A DNA stretch of 64,000 nt from contig NZ_CAADFC020000030.1 of the NCBI RefSeq assembly GCF_900696085.1, positions 124,001 to 188,000 of the forward strand, given 5' to 3'. Positions 55,782-63,876 of this stretch are shown piece after piece. Made by a program: the position numbers and the translations under genes. Position 1 is the first letter of the stretch. Every line of letters begins with the position of its first letter. The notes below the pieces were generated by a model that worked only from the letters and a program-made list of their open reading frames with translations, had not been told where the DNA came from and ran no database searches. Origin of the DNA: Bradyrhizobium ivorense (GTDB lineage Bacteria; Pseudomonadota; Alphaproteobacteria; Rhizobiales; Xanthobacteraceae).

Positions 55782-56951
55782 ATGTCCGTCCGCATCGTCG
55801 ACGTCCGCGAGGTCACCAAGCCGATCTCCTCGCCGATCCGCAACGCCTATATCGACTTCAGCAAGATGACCTCGAGCCTGGTCGCCGTGGTCACCGACGT
55901 CGTGCGCGACGGCAAGCGGGTGGTCGGCTACGGCTTCAATTCCAACGGCCGCTACGGCCAGGGCGGGCTGATCCGCGAGCGCTTCGCGCCGCGCCTCCTG
56001 GAGGCCGATCCGAAATCGCTGCTCGATGCCGGCGGCGACAATCTCGATCCCGACAAGGTCTGGGCGACCTTGATGTCGAACGAGAAGCCCGGCGGTCATG
56101 GCGAGCGTTCGGTCGCGGTCGGCACCATCGACATGGCGGTGTGGGATGCGGTGGCGAAGATCGCCGGCAAGCCGCTGTTCCGGCTGCTGGCCGAGCGGCA
56201 CGGCCTCACCGCCGATCCGCGCGTCTTCGTCTATGCCGCCGGCGGCTACTATTATCCGGGCAAGGATCTCGGCGCGCTGCGCAAGGAGATGCGCGGCTAT
56301 CTCGACCGCGGCTACAACGTCGTGAAGATGAAGATCGGCGGCGCGCCGCTCGCCGAAGACCGCGAGCGCATCGAGGCGGTGCTGAAGGAGATCGGCAAGG
56401 ATGCGCAGCTCGCGGTCGATGCCAATGGCCGCTTCGACCTGGAGGCCGCGATCGCCTACGCCAGGATGCTGCGGGAGTATCCGCTGTTCTGGTACGAGGA
56501 GGCCGGCGATCCGCTCGACTATGCGCTGCAGGCCGCGCTCGCCGAGTTCTATCCGGGGCCGATGGCGACCGGTGAAAACCTGTTCAGCCATCAGGACGCG
56601 CGCAACCTGATCCGCTACGGCGGCATGCGCCCCGACCGCGACTGGCTGCAATTCGACTGCGCGCTGTCCTACGGGCTCTGCGAATATCTGCGCACCCTGC
56701 AGGTACTGAAGACCCACGGCTGGTCGCCGCGGCGCTGCATCCCGCATGGCGGCCACCAGATGTCGCTCAACATCGCCGCCGGCCTCGGCCTCGGCGGCAA
56801 TGAGAGCTATCCGGACCTGTTCCAGCCCTATGGCGGCTTCCCCGACGGCGTGCGGGTCGAGGGTGGCCACATCGTGATGCCCGACCTGCCGGGCATCGGT
56901 TTTGAGGGCAAGTCCGACCTCTATGCGGAGATGAAGGCGCTGGCCGACTAA
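55782..56951 (+). CDS. tarD: D(-)-tartrate dehydratase TarD (enolase superfamily)
   Basis: 389 aa. Removes water from D-tartrate to give oxaloacetate. The start MSVRIVDVREVTKPISSPIR and overall sequence are those of the mandelate-racemase-like TarD first described in Bradyrhizobium. Counting from the ATG at 55782, catalytic residues fall exactly at Lys182/Lys184 (VVKMKIGG), metal ligands Asp213 (AVDANGRF), Glu239 (FWYEE) and Glu265 (TGENL), and His322 (PHGGHQM), as I recall for the B. japonicum enzyme. No tartrate transporter or regulator is adjacent. The 164 nt after its stop (56952-57115) show no feature. Confidence 0.9.
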   Translation: MSVRIVDVREVTKPISSPIRNAYIDFSKMTSSLVAVVTDVVRDGKRVVGYGFNSNGRYGQGGLIRERFAPRLLEADPKSLLDAGGDNLDPDKVWATLMSNEKPGGHGERSVAVGTIDMAVWDAVAKIAGKPLFRLLAERHGLTADPRVFVYAAGGYYYPGKDLGALRKEMRGYLDRGYNVVKMKIGGAPLAEDRERIEAVLKEIGKDAQLAVDANGRFDLEAAIAYARMLREYPLFWYEEAGDPLDYALQAALAEFYPGPMATGENLFSHQDARNLIRYGGMRPDRDWLQFDCALSYGLCEYLRTLQVLKTHGWSPRRCIPHGGHQMSLNIAAGLGLGGNESYPDLFQPYGGFPDGVRVEGGHIVMPDLPGIGFEGKSDLYAEMKALAD

Positions 56952-57115
56952 ATGCCGAAAAACAACCCCATGCAAAGTAGCCGGCGGCAGCCGGCGGCAC
57001 GGCGTAACACGGCGCTTGACACGTCGGGCAACTCACCGGTATTCTTCCATTATTCCGAAACGTGCGCAGCGCCCGTCGCCCCCGGGCAATCGCATTTGGC
57101 ATTGAGCGCTGTGGG

Positions 57116-58699
57116 TCAGCGGTCGATCCGGTAGAGCTTTGCGAAATCGCCGTCATAGAGCGGCGACAGCTTGCCGACCTTCGGAACTTCCGGCGGCGGA
57201 TCGATCAGCAGCACATAGTCGAAGTTGGTGCGCCAATCGACGAGGTAGCGCGCGTACTGGATCGACTCCGCCGAGTACGGCTCATGGGTCAGCACGCTCC
57301 AGCCGATCGGCTCGGTCAGCGGGTGGGCGATGCGGTCGAACGGCGGCAGCACGGTCACCGGCTGCTGCGCCGGATCGGCGTACAGCAACGGCCAGAACGC
57401 CTTGCGCTCGATCACCAGCAATGCGGGGACCTGCTCGGTCAGCCGATAGATGCCGGGCAGGGCGCGGCGCGCCGGATGCGCCTCCGTCAGTTCACCCGTG
57501 TAGCCGGTTGCGGCCATCACGCGCGCGCCGGGCTCGACCTGGGCGATCGCCTTGCGCAAATCGACGAGATCGTGCCGCGCGTCGATCCAGGTCACGGCGA
57601 GATCGGCCGACCGAACCACGATCAGGGCCGCGAGCACGGCGCCGAACAACGTCGCCTCGCGCCGCGCGAGCCTCGGCTGCATGCCCGCGAACAGCAGCAG
57701 CGCGAACATCAGCGCGACCCGCAGATCGATGAAGGAGCCGCCCTTCAGCCGCAGCGGCGCGGCGATGAAGACGATCACCAGCACGGCCAGCACCAGCGGC
57801 AGCCCGGGCGCGAGCGCGATGCGGCGGCGCATGGCGACCAGCGCGACCGTGACGGCGACGGCAGTCACGATGGTCAGTTCCAAATTGGTGGTCATGAACG
57901 GGCCGAGCAGCCGCATCACCTTGGAGATCGCGCGCCACGCGCCGAACGTCGTGGCGGTGTCGCCGAACGGGCTGAGCCGGTACAGCACGACCGCGGGCGC
58001 CAGCGCGATCAGGATCGGGATCGCCGCCTTGATGACATCGCGCGGGGTGAGGGAGCCCGTCGCGCGGCGTTTCCAGAGCGCGGCGGCTTCTTCGGCGCCG
58101 ATCAGCAGGAACAGCAGGCCAAGCCCGAAGATGTGGGTGAAGAACGTCGCGACCGCGGCCACCGCGCCGGCCAGCGCCTTCCAGGCGGAACGATCCTGCC
58201 GGCGCAACGCCGTCCATGCGGCGGCGCCAACCAGCGCCAGCCCCAGCGACAGCAGGAAATTCATAAAGCCCATCATGAAGGCGGCGTTGTAAGCGACCAA
58301 CCCCGACGCCAGCGGCCAAAAGGAGCGGCAGCCGAACACGGCGCGATGGTAGATGACGGCGCCGGCCACCGGTGCCAGCAGGCTGAGCGCCAGCAGCATC
58401 CGGCCGCCGGTGTGCACATCGGTGATGCGCAGCAAGCCTGCGCCGATCACGTCCATGCCGAGATTGGGCAAAATGGTCCAATGCGGCGCGTACATCTTCG
58501 CGAGGATCGGGTCGTCCGGATGCGCCAGGATGAAGAACCGTGCCAGATGATTGGGATAGTCGAGCAGCGGCGGCACATCGATGACGAACAGCGGGGCGAC
58601 CAGCACGGCCGCGAGCGCCACCGCCGTGCCCCACCACGCCCAGGCCGCGGTGGTGTCGGGAGCAGAAATCCTGGCGAGCGGCGCGTGCATCAGGAGCAT
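57116..58699 (-). CDS. Polytopic membrane protein of unknown function
   Basis: 527 aa. About ten hydrophobic helices occupy residues 20-350 (for example WWGTAVALAAVLVAPLFVI, LALSLLAPVAGAVIY and FGLGLLFLLIG), followed by a soluble C-terminal domain of about 150 residues (from ARRALPGIYRLTEQ). An early loop with PLLDYPNHLARFF and an Asp-rich pattern resembles the first periplasmic loop of lipid-linked-sugar glycosyltransferases, but I cannot see a firm signature. It is convergent with tarD. A second Met at 58690 could be the start. Confidence 0.6.
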   Translation of the reverse strand: MLLMHAPLARISAPDTTAAWAWWGTAVALAAVLVAPLFVIDVPPLLDYPNHLARFFILAHPDDPILAKMYAPHWTILPNLGMDVIGAGLLRITDVHTGGRMLLALSLLAPVAGAVIYHRAVFGCRSFWPLASGLVAYNAAFMMGFMNFLLSLGLALVGAAAWTALRRQDRSAWKALAGAVAAVATFFTHIFGLGLLFLLIGAEEAAALWKRRATGSLTPRDVIKAAIPILIALAPAVVLYRLSPFGDTATTFGAWRAISKVMRLLGPFMTTNLELTIVTAVAVTVALVAMRRRIALAPGLPLVLAVLVIVFIAAPLRLKGGSFIDLRVALMFALLLFAGMQPRLARREATLFGAVLAALIVVRSADLAVTWIDARHDLVDLRKAIAQVEPGARVMAATGYTGELTEAHPARRALPGIYRLTEQVPALLVIERKAFWPLLYADPAQQPVTVLPPFDRIAHPLTEPIGWSVLTHEPYSAESIQYARYLVDWRTNFDYVLLIDPPPEVPKVGKLSPLYDGDFAKLYRIDR

Positions 58700-58865
58700 G
58701 TTCCGGCTGACCCGCCAGCCTGCGGTTAATGGGCGAGAGTTTCGGCTTGGCCCGGACCATAGCCCCGGCTTGGTTGCGGACCTCTTACGGGACGGCCCCC
58801 AAGCCCGACGTTTCGCGAACCGCGCCGGAACCGGTCCGGCAGAGCCGGGGCGCTCACCAAAATGT

Positions 58866-58915
58866 GTGAGCGTTGCTCAAAATATCCTTGAACATTGCTC
58901 AAGTTGAATTATACC
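58866..58915 (+). promoter_or_regulatory. Promoter with two copies of a TetR-like operator
   Basis: GTGAGCGTTGCTCAA at 58866-58880 and TTGAACATTGCTCAA at 58888-58902 are two copies of a 15-bp inverted-repeat pattern, TTGA(G/A)C(G/A)TTGCTCAA, with centres 22 nt apart (about two helical turns). The second copy contains TTGAAC (58888-58893), which with a 16-nt spacer and TATACC (58910-58915) makes a plausible -35/-10 pair. Transcript start would be near 58922, 62 nt before the ATG at 58984. No TetR gene is adjacent in the window. Confidence 0.6.
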
Positions 58916-58983
58916 AATCCTGCGAGCCCGGCTCTTGCCCGTATGGCACGGGAAAGCGAACCCGCGGCACAGGAACCAGTCGC

Positions 58984-60039
58984 ATGCCCTATTCAGCAAA
59001 AGACCTACGGGGTGCAGCAGATGCCGGGGTGATCAGCACCGCCGACCTGGACCGGCTGCTCGCCTTCTTGGCGCAGGGTCCCGGGCAGGACGCCGCCGGT
59101 GAGGCCAGCCCGGCGGCGAAGTTCGATGCCGCCCATATCCTCTGGTACGCCGGCGCGCTGATCGTGATCGGCGCCATGGGCCTGTTCTCGACCCTGGCCT
59201 TCACCCAGATGGGCGGACGCGCGCTCACGATCTGCGCGATCGCCTACGCGGCGGCCTTCAGTTTTGCCGGTCATTACCTTTGGCACCGCAAGAACCTGCG
59301 GGTTCCCGGCGGGCTCTTGATCGCGATCGCGGTGTCGATGGCGCCGCTCGCGGTCTACGGCATCCAGGAAGAGCTCGGCTGGTGGGGCACGTTCGGCAAG
59401 CCGGGCACGGTGCGCGATTTCTATATCTGGGTGAAGGGCAGCTGGATCTTCATGGAGATCGCGGCCGTCGCCGCCGGCATCGTCGCGCTGCGCTACTATC
59501 GCTTCGCCTTCATCGTCGCGATCATCGCCTTCGCGCTCTGGTTCATGTCGATGGACCTCGCGCCGTGGTTCGCCGGCATGGATCACGCCGACTTTGCGAC
59601 GCGGCGCACGGTGTCGATCTGGTTCGGCCTTGCCGTCCTCGCGGTGGCCTGGTTCGTCGACTATAGCAGCCGCAACGGCGACTTTGCCTTCTGGCTGCAT
59701 CTGTTCGGCCTGATGGCGTTCTGGGGCGGCATCACCGCCTCCGACGGCGCCACCGAGCTCGGACGGGCGGTCTATTGCCTGCTCAATGTCGGCCTGGTTG
59801 CGCTGGCCGTGATCCTGATGCGGCGGGCCTATGCGGTGTTCGGTGCGTTCGGCATCTGCCTCTATCTCGGACATCTCGCCGACGTCGTGTTCAAGGACTC
59901 GCTGCTGTTCCCGTTCGCGCTGTCGCTGATCGGCGTGGCCGTGATCGCCGCGGGGCTGGTCTACCATCGCAACGAGCGCGCGATCGCCGCCTGGCTGGCC
60001 GCGCATCTCCCCGCGCCGCTGTTGCGGCCGCGGGCCTGA
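58984..60039 (+). CDS. Polytopic membrane protein, operator-controlled, function unknown
   Basis: 351 aa. A soluble N-terminus of about 50 residues (MPYSAKDLRGAADAGVIST-ADLDRLLAFLAQG, a short helical pair) precedes eight to ten membrane helices, e.g. ILWYAGALIVIGAMGLFSTL, ALTICAIAYAAAFSFAG and FIVAIIAFALWFMSMDL. This layout recalls DUF2157-type membrane proteins, but I do not claim the family. AGGAACC lies 7 nt before the ATG; the frame opens further upstream at 58873 inside the operator region, which argues against the longer form. It is the only gene behind the duplicated operator. Confidence 0.7.
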   Translation: MPYSAKDLRGAADAGVISTADLDRLLAFLAQGPGQDAAGEASPAAKFDAAHILWYAGALIVIGAMGLFSTLAFTQMGGRALTICAIAYAAAFSFAGHYLWHRKNLRVPGGLLIAIAVSMAPLAVYGIQEELGWWGTFGKPGTVRDFYIWVKGSWIFMEIAAVAAGIVALRYYRFAFIVAIIAFALWFMSMDLAPWFAGMDHADFATRRTVSIWFGLAVLAVAWFVDYSSRNGDFAFWLHLFGLMAFWGGITASDGATELGRAVYCLLNVGLVALAVILMRRAYAVFGAFGICLYLGHLADVVFKDSLLFPFALSLIGVAVIAAGLVYHRNERAIAAWLAAHLPAPLLRPRA

Positions 60040-60048
60040 TCCCTGACT

Positions 60049-60077
60049 GTCATGCCCGGGTCAAGCCCGGGCATGAC
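60049..60077. repeat. Short GC-rich palindrome
   Basis: GTCATGCCCGGG and CCCGGGCATGAC around a 5-nt loop, 10 nt after the membrane-protein stop. Both a dispersed repeat of this bacterial group and a likely terminator. Confidence 0.65.
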
Positions 60078-60107
60078 GATGTGGAGAGATGATTTTCGTT
60101 GTCCGGC

Positions 60108-60195
60108 CGTCATTGCGAGCGAAGCGAAGCAATCCATTTATCCGCGTATGCCGATTGGATGGATTGCTTCGTCGCTTGTGCTCCTCGCAATGACG
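60108..60195. repeat. Dispersed palindrome, type D
   Basis: CGTCATTGCGAGCGAAGC with GAAGCAATCCAT on the left are mirrored by TGGATTGCTTCGTC and CTCCTCGCAATGACG on the right, around an about 20-nt centre. This is a well-known type of intergenic repeat in Bradyrhizobium, Rhodopseudomonas and Nitrobacter (recognised from memory). It lies between convergent genes, ending 21 nt before the mcd stop. Confidence 0.8.
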
Positions 60196-60216
60196 TGGAG
60201 AGAGGTTGGTGGCCGC

Positions 60217-61569
60217 CTACCCCAGCCGCATGTCCAGCAGCCGCCGGCCTTCGCCCTTCAGCAGCTTCTTCACCGCGCTCGAGGCGATCACCTCGCCGTT
60301 GTTGGCGTAGGCCTCGTGGTTCTTCTCGATGTCGTCGAGCCGGTAGAGATAGTTGACCATGATGCCGGCGGATTCACGCAGCGCCTTGGCCGAGAGGTCG
60401 CCGAGCCAGTTGATCCGCTCCAGCCGCGCGCCGTTGCCGAGATGGAAGCGGGCGACCGAATCGATCAGCCGCCCCTTCGGCGTGCGCGCTTTCAGGAAAT
60501 AATACGCGGCAAGCGGCTCCAGCACCGCGCGCAGCTGCGCGGTGAGCTCGGCGTTCTCCGGCCAGTCGGACTTGTCGAGGCTTTCCAGGAGCTGGCGGTC
60601 GTCCTCGCCGAGCGGCACATCGTCGGCCTGCTTGACCCATTGCATGAAGCCCGGCACCGGCGACAGCGTCACGAAGGTGTCGAGCTTGGGCAGCTCGCGG
60701 CGCAGTTCCTCGACCACCTGCTTGATCAGGAAGCTGCCGAACGAAATGCCGCCGAGCCCGCGCTGGGTGTTGGAGATCGAATAGAATACGGCGGTGCGGG
60801 CGCGCTCGGCGGCGACCGGCTCGCGCTCCTCGGCGAGCAGCGGCGCGATCGCGCCCGGGATCGCCTCGGTCAGCGCGACCTCGACGAAGATCAGCGGCTC
60901 GTCGGCGAGCGCCGGATGGAAGAAGGCGTAGCAGCGGCGGTCGACCGGATCGATGCGGCGGCGCAGGTCGTCCCAGTCGCGGATCTCGTGCACGGCCTCA
61001 TAGCGGATGATCTTCTCCAGAATATTGGCCGGCGACGACCAGTCTATCCTGCGCAGCACGAGGAATCCCCTGTTGAACCAGGACGAGAGCAGATGCACCA
61101 CGTCGCGGTCGAGCGCGGCGAGGTCCTTGTTGCCCTTCATCAGTGAAATCAGATCGGATCGCATCGACACCAGTTCGCCGGTGCCGCCCGGCGCGCGATT
61201 GAGCCGCCGGATCAGCTCCTGGCGGCGCGGCTCGGACGCAAAATGCAGGTCGCTGGCGTCGTCGCCATTGGCATTGGCGCGCCAGCTCTCGATCGCCTGG
61301 GCAAGCCGGGCCTGGTCGGGCCCGAAATTCCTTGCCAGCGACTGGAAGAAGGTGAGGCGGCCGGCGGCATCAAGGTGGTGATAGCGGTCGAGCACCTCGC
61401 GCGCCATCGCGGTGCCGGAGGCTTCGCCGCGGCCCGACAGCAGCGCCTCGCACAATTCCACCAGCTCGGAGGCGTCCTGCTTGCCGTTATTGGGATTTGA
61501 CCGGCCGAGCAGGGTGCGGCCGCGTTCGGAGATGGTCGAGAGCAGATCGGAGAAGAAGGCGTTGGCCAT
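60217..61569 (-). CDS. Malonyl-CoA decarboxylase
   Basis: 450 aa, cytoplasmic. Converts malonyl-CoA to acetyl-CoA and CO2. The N-terminal helical domain covers about residues 1-150. The GNAT-fold catalytic domain includes HLLSSWFNRGFLVLRRIDW, FYSISNTQRGLGGISFGSFLIKQV, the serine in FVTLSPVPGF and the histidine in ARFHLGNGARLERINWLGD, the two residues essential in characterised enzymes. Family length is normal (MatA/MCD type). The matB and matC partners seen in rhizobial malonate operons are not next to it. Confidence 0.94.
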   Translation of the reverse strand: MANAFFSDLLSTISERGRTLLGRSNPNNGKQDASELVELCEALLSGRGEASGTAMAREVLDRYHHLDAAGRLTFFQSLARNFGPDQARLAQAIESWRANANGDDASDLHFASEPRRQELIRRLNRAPGGTGELVSMRSDLISLMKGNKDLAALDRDVVHLLSSWFNRGFLVLRRIDWSSPANILEKIIRYEAVHEIRDWDDLRRRIDPVDRRCYAFFHPALADEPLIFVEVALTEAIPGAIAPLLAEEREPVAAERARTAVFYSISNTQRGLGGISFGSFLIKQVVEELRRELPKLDTFVTLSPVPGFMQWVKQADDVPLGEDDRQLLESLDKSDWPENAELTAQLRAVLEPLAAYYFLKARTPKGRLIDSVARFHLGNGARLERINWLGDLSAKALRESAGIMVNYLYRLDDIEKNHEAYANNGEVIASSAVKKLLKGEGRRLLDMRLG

Positions 61570-61713
61570 AGGCAGGGCGTATCCGGTGAAGCCGAACCTT
61601 ACACGGGATTTAAGGCCGGGCGCAGGGGAATCAAGCGCATGGATCGTACGGAAATATGTCGCAGCACGACGACGGTATAATTCGTGATGGTTGCGCTTGA
61701 CGACGGATAACGT

Positions 61714-62523
61714 TCACGTTTTCTCCGCGAACGCGGTCGGTGTCTTGCCGGTGACCTGGCGGAACGCATGGGAAAACGCCGGAACGCTGGCATAGCCGAG
61801 GTCGGAGGCGACCTGCTTGACCGAGACGTTCGCATCGGTCGAGAGCCGCTCTATCGCGGCGGCGATGCGGGCGCGCTGGCACCAGCTCTTGAACGAGAGC
61901 TGCGTCTCCGCCGAGAACAGCCGCGACAGCGTCCGCGCCGAGGTGCCGACCGTGCGCGCCAGCGTCTCGATCTCGTAGTCGCGGGTCGGATCTGCCAGCA
62001 CGATGTCGGCGGCGCGGCGGCAGCGCGCTTCCTGCGGCAGTGGGATGAAGGTCGCGGAGTCCTCGGCCCGGTGCAGCTCCAGCATCACCAGCCTGACCAG
62101 CAGCTCGATCCGTTCGTCGCTGCTCGCTTGGTCGAACAGCGCGAGGATCGCCTGATGGAGCAGCGGCGAGACCCGGACCACGAACTCGTTGTCGAGGCTG
62201 TCGCTGCGCTCCTCGCGCGCGAGCCAGGCCGGCTCGAAATACAGCGTGCGCATCTCGATGTCGGCGAGCACGTCGATCGCATGGCCGAGCAGGGCCGGGA
62301 CCCAGACCGCGCGGTCCGGCGGCACCAGCCAGCGGCCCTTCGGCGTCGTCACCTGCATGGTGCCCTTGGCGGCATAGACCAGCTGCGCCTCGCGGTGCAT
62401 GTGCGGGTCGAGCCGGACACCCTTTTCATAGGAGCGCGCGACCATGTGCACGCCGTCGCCGGTCATGCGGCGTTGCTCGTACAGGGCCCGGATTGGCGGG
62501 TCAGCGATACTCATTGGCGACAT
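61714..62523 (-). CDS. AraC family transcriptional regulator with cupin sensor domain
   Basis: 269 aa (266 if translation starts at the ATG at 62514). The N-terminal cupin (RLDPHMHREAQLVYAAKGTMQVTTPKGRWLVPPDRAVWVPA) binds the effector. The C-terminal pair of helix-turn-helix motifs is intact: YEIETLARTVGTSARTLSRLF and VSVKQVASDLGYASVPAFSHAFRQVTGKTPTAF. It is divergent from the MFS gene with a 38-48 nt gap, the usual geometry for a regulator of its neighbour, so the likely target is that transporter. The ligand is unknown. Confidence 0.92.
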   Translation of the reverse strand: MSPMSIADPPIRALYEQRRMTGDGVHMVARSYEKGVRLDPHMHREAQLVYAAKGTMQVTTPKGRWLVPPDRAVWVPALLGHAIDVLADIEMRTLYFEPAWLAREERSDSLDNEFVVRVSPLLHQAILALFDQASSDERIELLVRLVMLELHRAEDSATFIPLPQEARCRRAADIVLADPTRDYEIETLARTVGTSARTLSRLFSAETQLSFKSWCQRARIAAAIERLSTDANVSVKQVASDLGYASVPAFSHAFRQVTGKTPTAFAEKT

Positions 62524-62561
62524 CCCGTCAGGACAAGCACCTATAACCTATTTCCGAGCAA

Positions 62562-63803
62562 TTGAAGATTCGAGTGAGAGACGTGCAAGTGAAAGACCTG
62601 CAAGTGAAAGCCCTGCAAGTGAAAGACCTGCCCATCAACAGCCCGAGCCGGGTGATCACCTTCGTCAACGGCGCCCATTTCATCGACCATTATTCGATGC
62701 TGATCTTCGCCGCCGCGGTCATCATCATGGGCCCGGCGCTCGGCATGGCCTATTCGGAGCTCTTGCCCTATGCGACGCCGGGCTTCATCGCCTTCGGCGC
62801 CGGCTCGCTGATCACCGGCTGGCTCGGCGACCGCTGGAGCCGCCGCCACATGATGCTGATCTTCTTCGTCGGCATCGGGCTCTCGATGATCTCGGTCGGC
62901 CTGGTGCAGACGCCGCTGCAGCTCGGCGCGGCGCTGCTGGCGATCGGCATCTTCGCCTCGATCTACCATCCGGTCGGCACCGCGATGATCGTGTCCTATG
63001 CCGAGAAGCTCGGCGCCGAGATGGGCATCAACGGCGTCTGGGGCAATCTCGGCGTCGCCTCGTCGGCGCTGGTCACCGGCGTGATCGGCCAGTATCTCGG
63101 CTGGCGCTGGGCCTTCATCGTGCCCGGCGTAATCACGGTGCTGATCGGCATCGCGTTCGCGATGACGGTGGTGCATGAGGATCGCAAGGGCTCAAAGCAG
63201 GCCGCGGCGCAGGCGCGGGTCGCCAAAGAAGACATGTGGCGGGTGGTGCTGTCGCTCTTGATCGTGGTGATCGCGATCTCGACCACCTTCAACGCGGTGA
63301 CGGTGGCGCTGCCAAAGCTGTTCGCCGAGCGTCTCGCCGATCTGACCAAGAGCCCGGCGCTGCTCGGCGTGATCGCAGCCGGCGTCTACGTGTTCGGCGC
63401 GATGACGCAGTACACCATCGGCAAGCTGCTCGACCGGCATTCGCTGAAGGCGGTGGCGCTGCCGCTGTCGTTCATGCTGGCGCCGTTCCTCTATCTGGCG
63501 GCGAGCCTGTCCAACCTGCCGCTGATCGTGGTCTCGATCGGCATCGTGATGGGCGCATTCGGCCAGGTCACGGTCAACGACGCCATGGTCGGCAAGTACA
63601 CCACCGAGGAATGGCGCTCGCGCGCCTATGCGGTGCGCTACTTCGTCGGCTTCACTGCGGCCGGCGCCTCGGTCGGCCTGGTGGCGTGGCTGTACGACCA
63701 GGGCGGCTTCAGCATGATGCTGCGTGCCTTCGCGGCGCTGTGCCTGTTGGCGATCGCGGCCGCGATCATCCTGCCGCGCGAAATCAAGGCGCCCGCCGCA
63801 TAG
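62562..63803 (+). CDS. Major facilitator superfamily transporter
   Basis: Up to 413 aa from a TTG at 62562; an internal GTG at 62583 or later is equally possible, because the first about 23 residues are a repeat (VQVKD, LQVKA, LQVKD). The conserved protein begins near SPSRVITFVNGAHFIDHYS. Twelve hydrophobic helices follow, with the MFS loop 2-3 motif GWLGDRWSRRHMM and a second-half counterpart GKLLDRHSLKAVALPL. FNAVTVALPKLF and YTTEEWRSRAYAVRYF are typical of the FsmR/fosmidomycin-resistance-like MFS group, so an exporter is the better guess, but the substrate is not known. Confidence 0.88.
   Translation: MKIRVRDVQVKDLQVKALQVKDLPINSPSRVITFVNGAHFIDHYSMLIFAAAVIIMGPALGMAYSELLPYATPGFIAFGAGSLITGWLGDRWSRRHMMLIFFVGIGLSMISVGLVQTPLQLGAALLAIGIFASIYHPVGTAMIVSYAEKLGAEMGINGVWGNLGVASSALVTGVIGQYLGWRWAFIVPGVITVLIGIAFAMTVVHEDRKGSKQAAAQARVAKEDMWRVVLSLLIVVIAISTTFNAVTVALPKLFAERLADLTKSPALLGVIAAGVYVFGAMTQYTIGKLLDRHSLKAVALPLSFMLAPFLYLAASLSNLPLIVVSIGIVMGAFGQVTVNDAMVGKYTTEEWRSRAYAVRYFVGFTAAGASVGLVAWLYDQGGFSMMLRAFAALCLLAIAAAIILPREIKAPAA
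62568..62627 (+). repeat. 15-bp tandem repeat at the MFS 5' end
   Basis: Four consecutive 15-nt units, the first degenerate: ATTCGAGTGAGAGAC, GTGCAAGTGAAAGAC, CTGCAAGTGAAAGCC, CTGCAAGTGAAAGAC. They are in frame with the transporter and read IRVRD, VQVKD, LQVKA, LQVKD. They lie 45-105 nt from the araC start, where an AraC activator would bind, so they may be operators or merely a repetitive N-terminus. Confidence 0.75.
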
Positions 63804-63852
63804 GCGGGCTGAAGCCCTGACGGTTTGCCGCCACTGAGCTTGTCCGGAGCAG

Positions 63853-63876
63853 CGCATCGGCGTTTTTGCCGATGCG
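63853..63876 (+). terminator. Hairpin after the MFS gene
   Basis: Perfect 9-bp stem CGCATCGGC / GCCGATGCG with loop GTTTTT, 50 nt after the stop codon. Beyond it, 63877-64000 shows no gene that I can support. Confidence 0.6.

Noticed and set aside
57062..58729. 555-codon plus-strand ORF opposite the membrane protein
   Set aside because: Arg/Gln/His-rich with no hydrophobic or domain pattern, while the minus frame has regular membrane helices.
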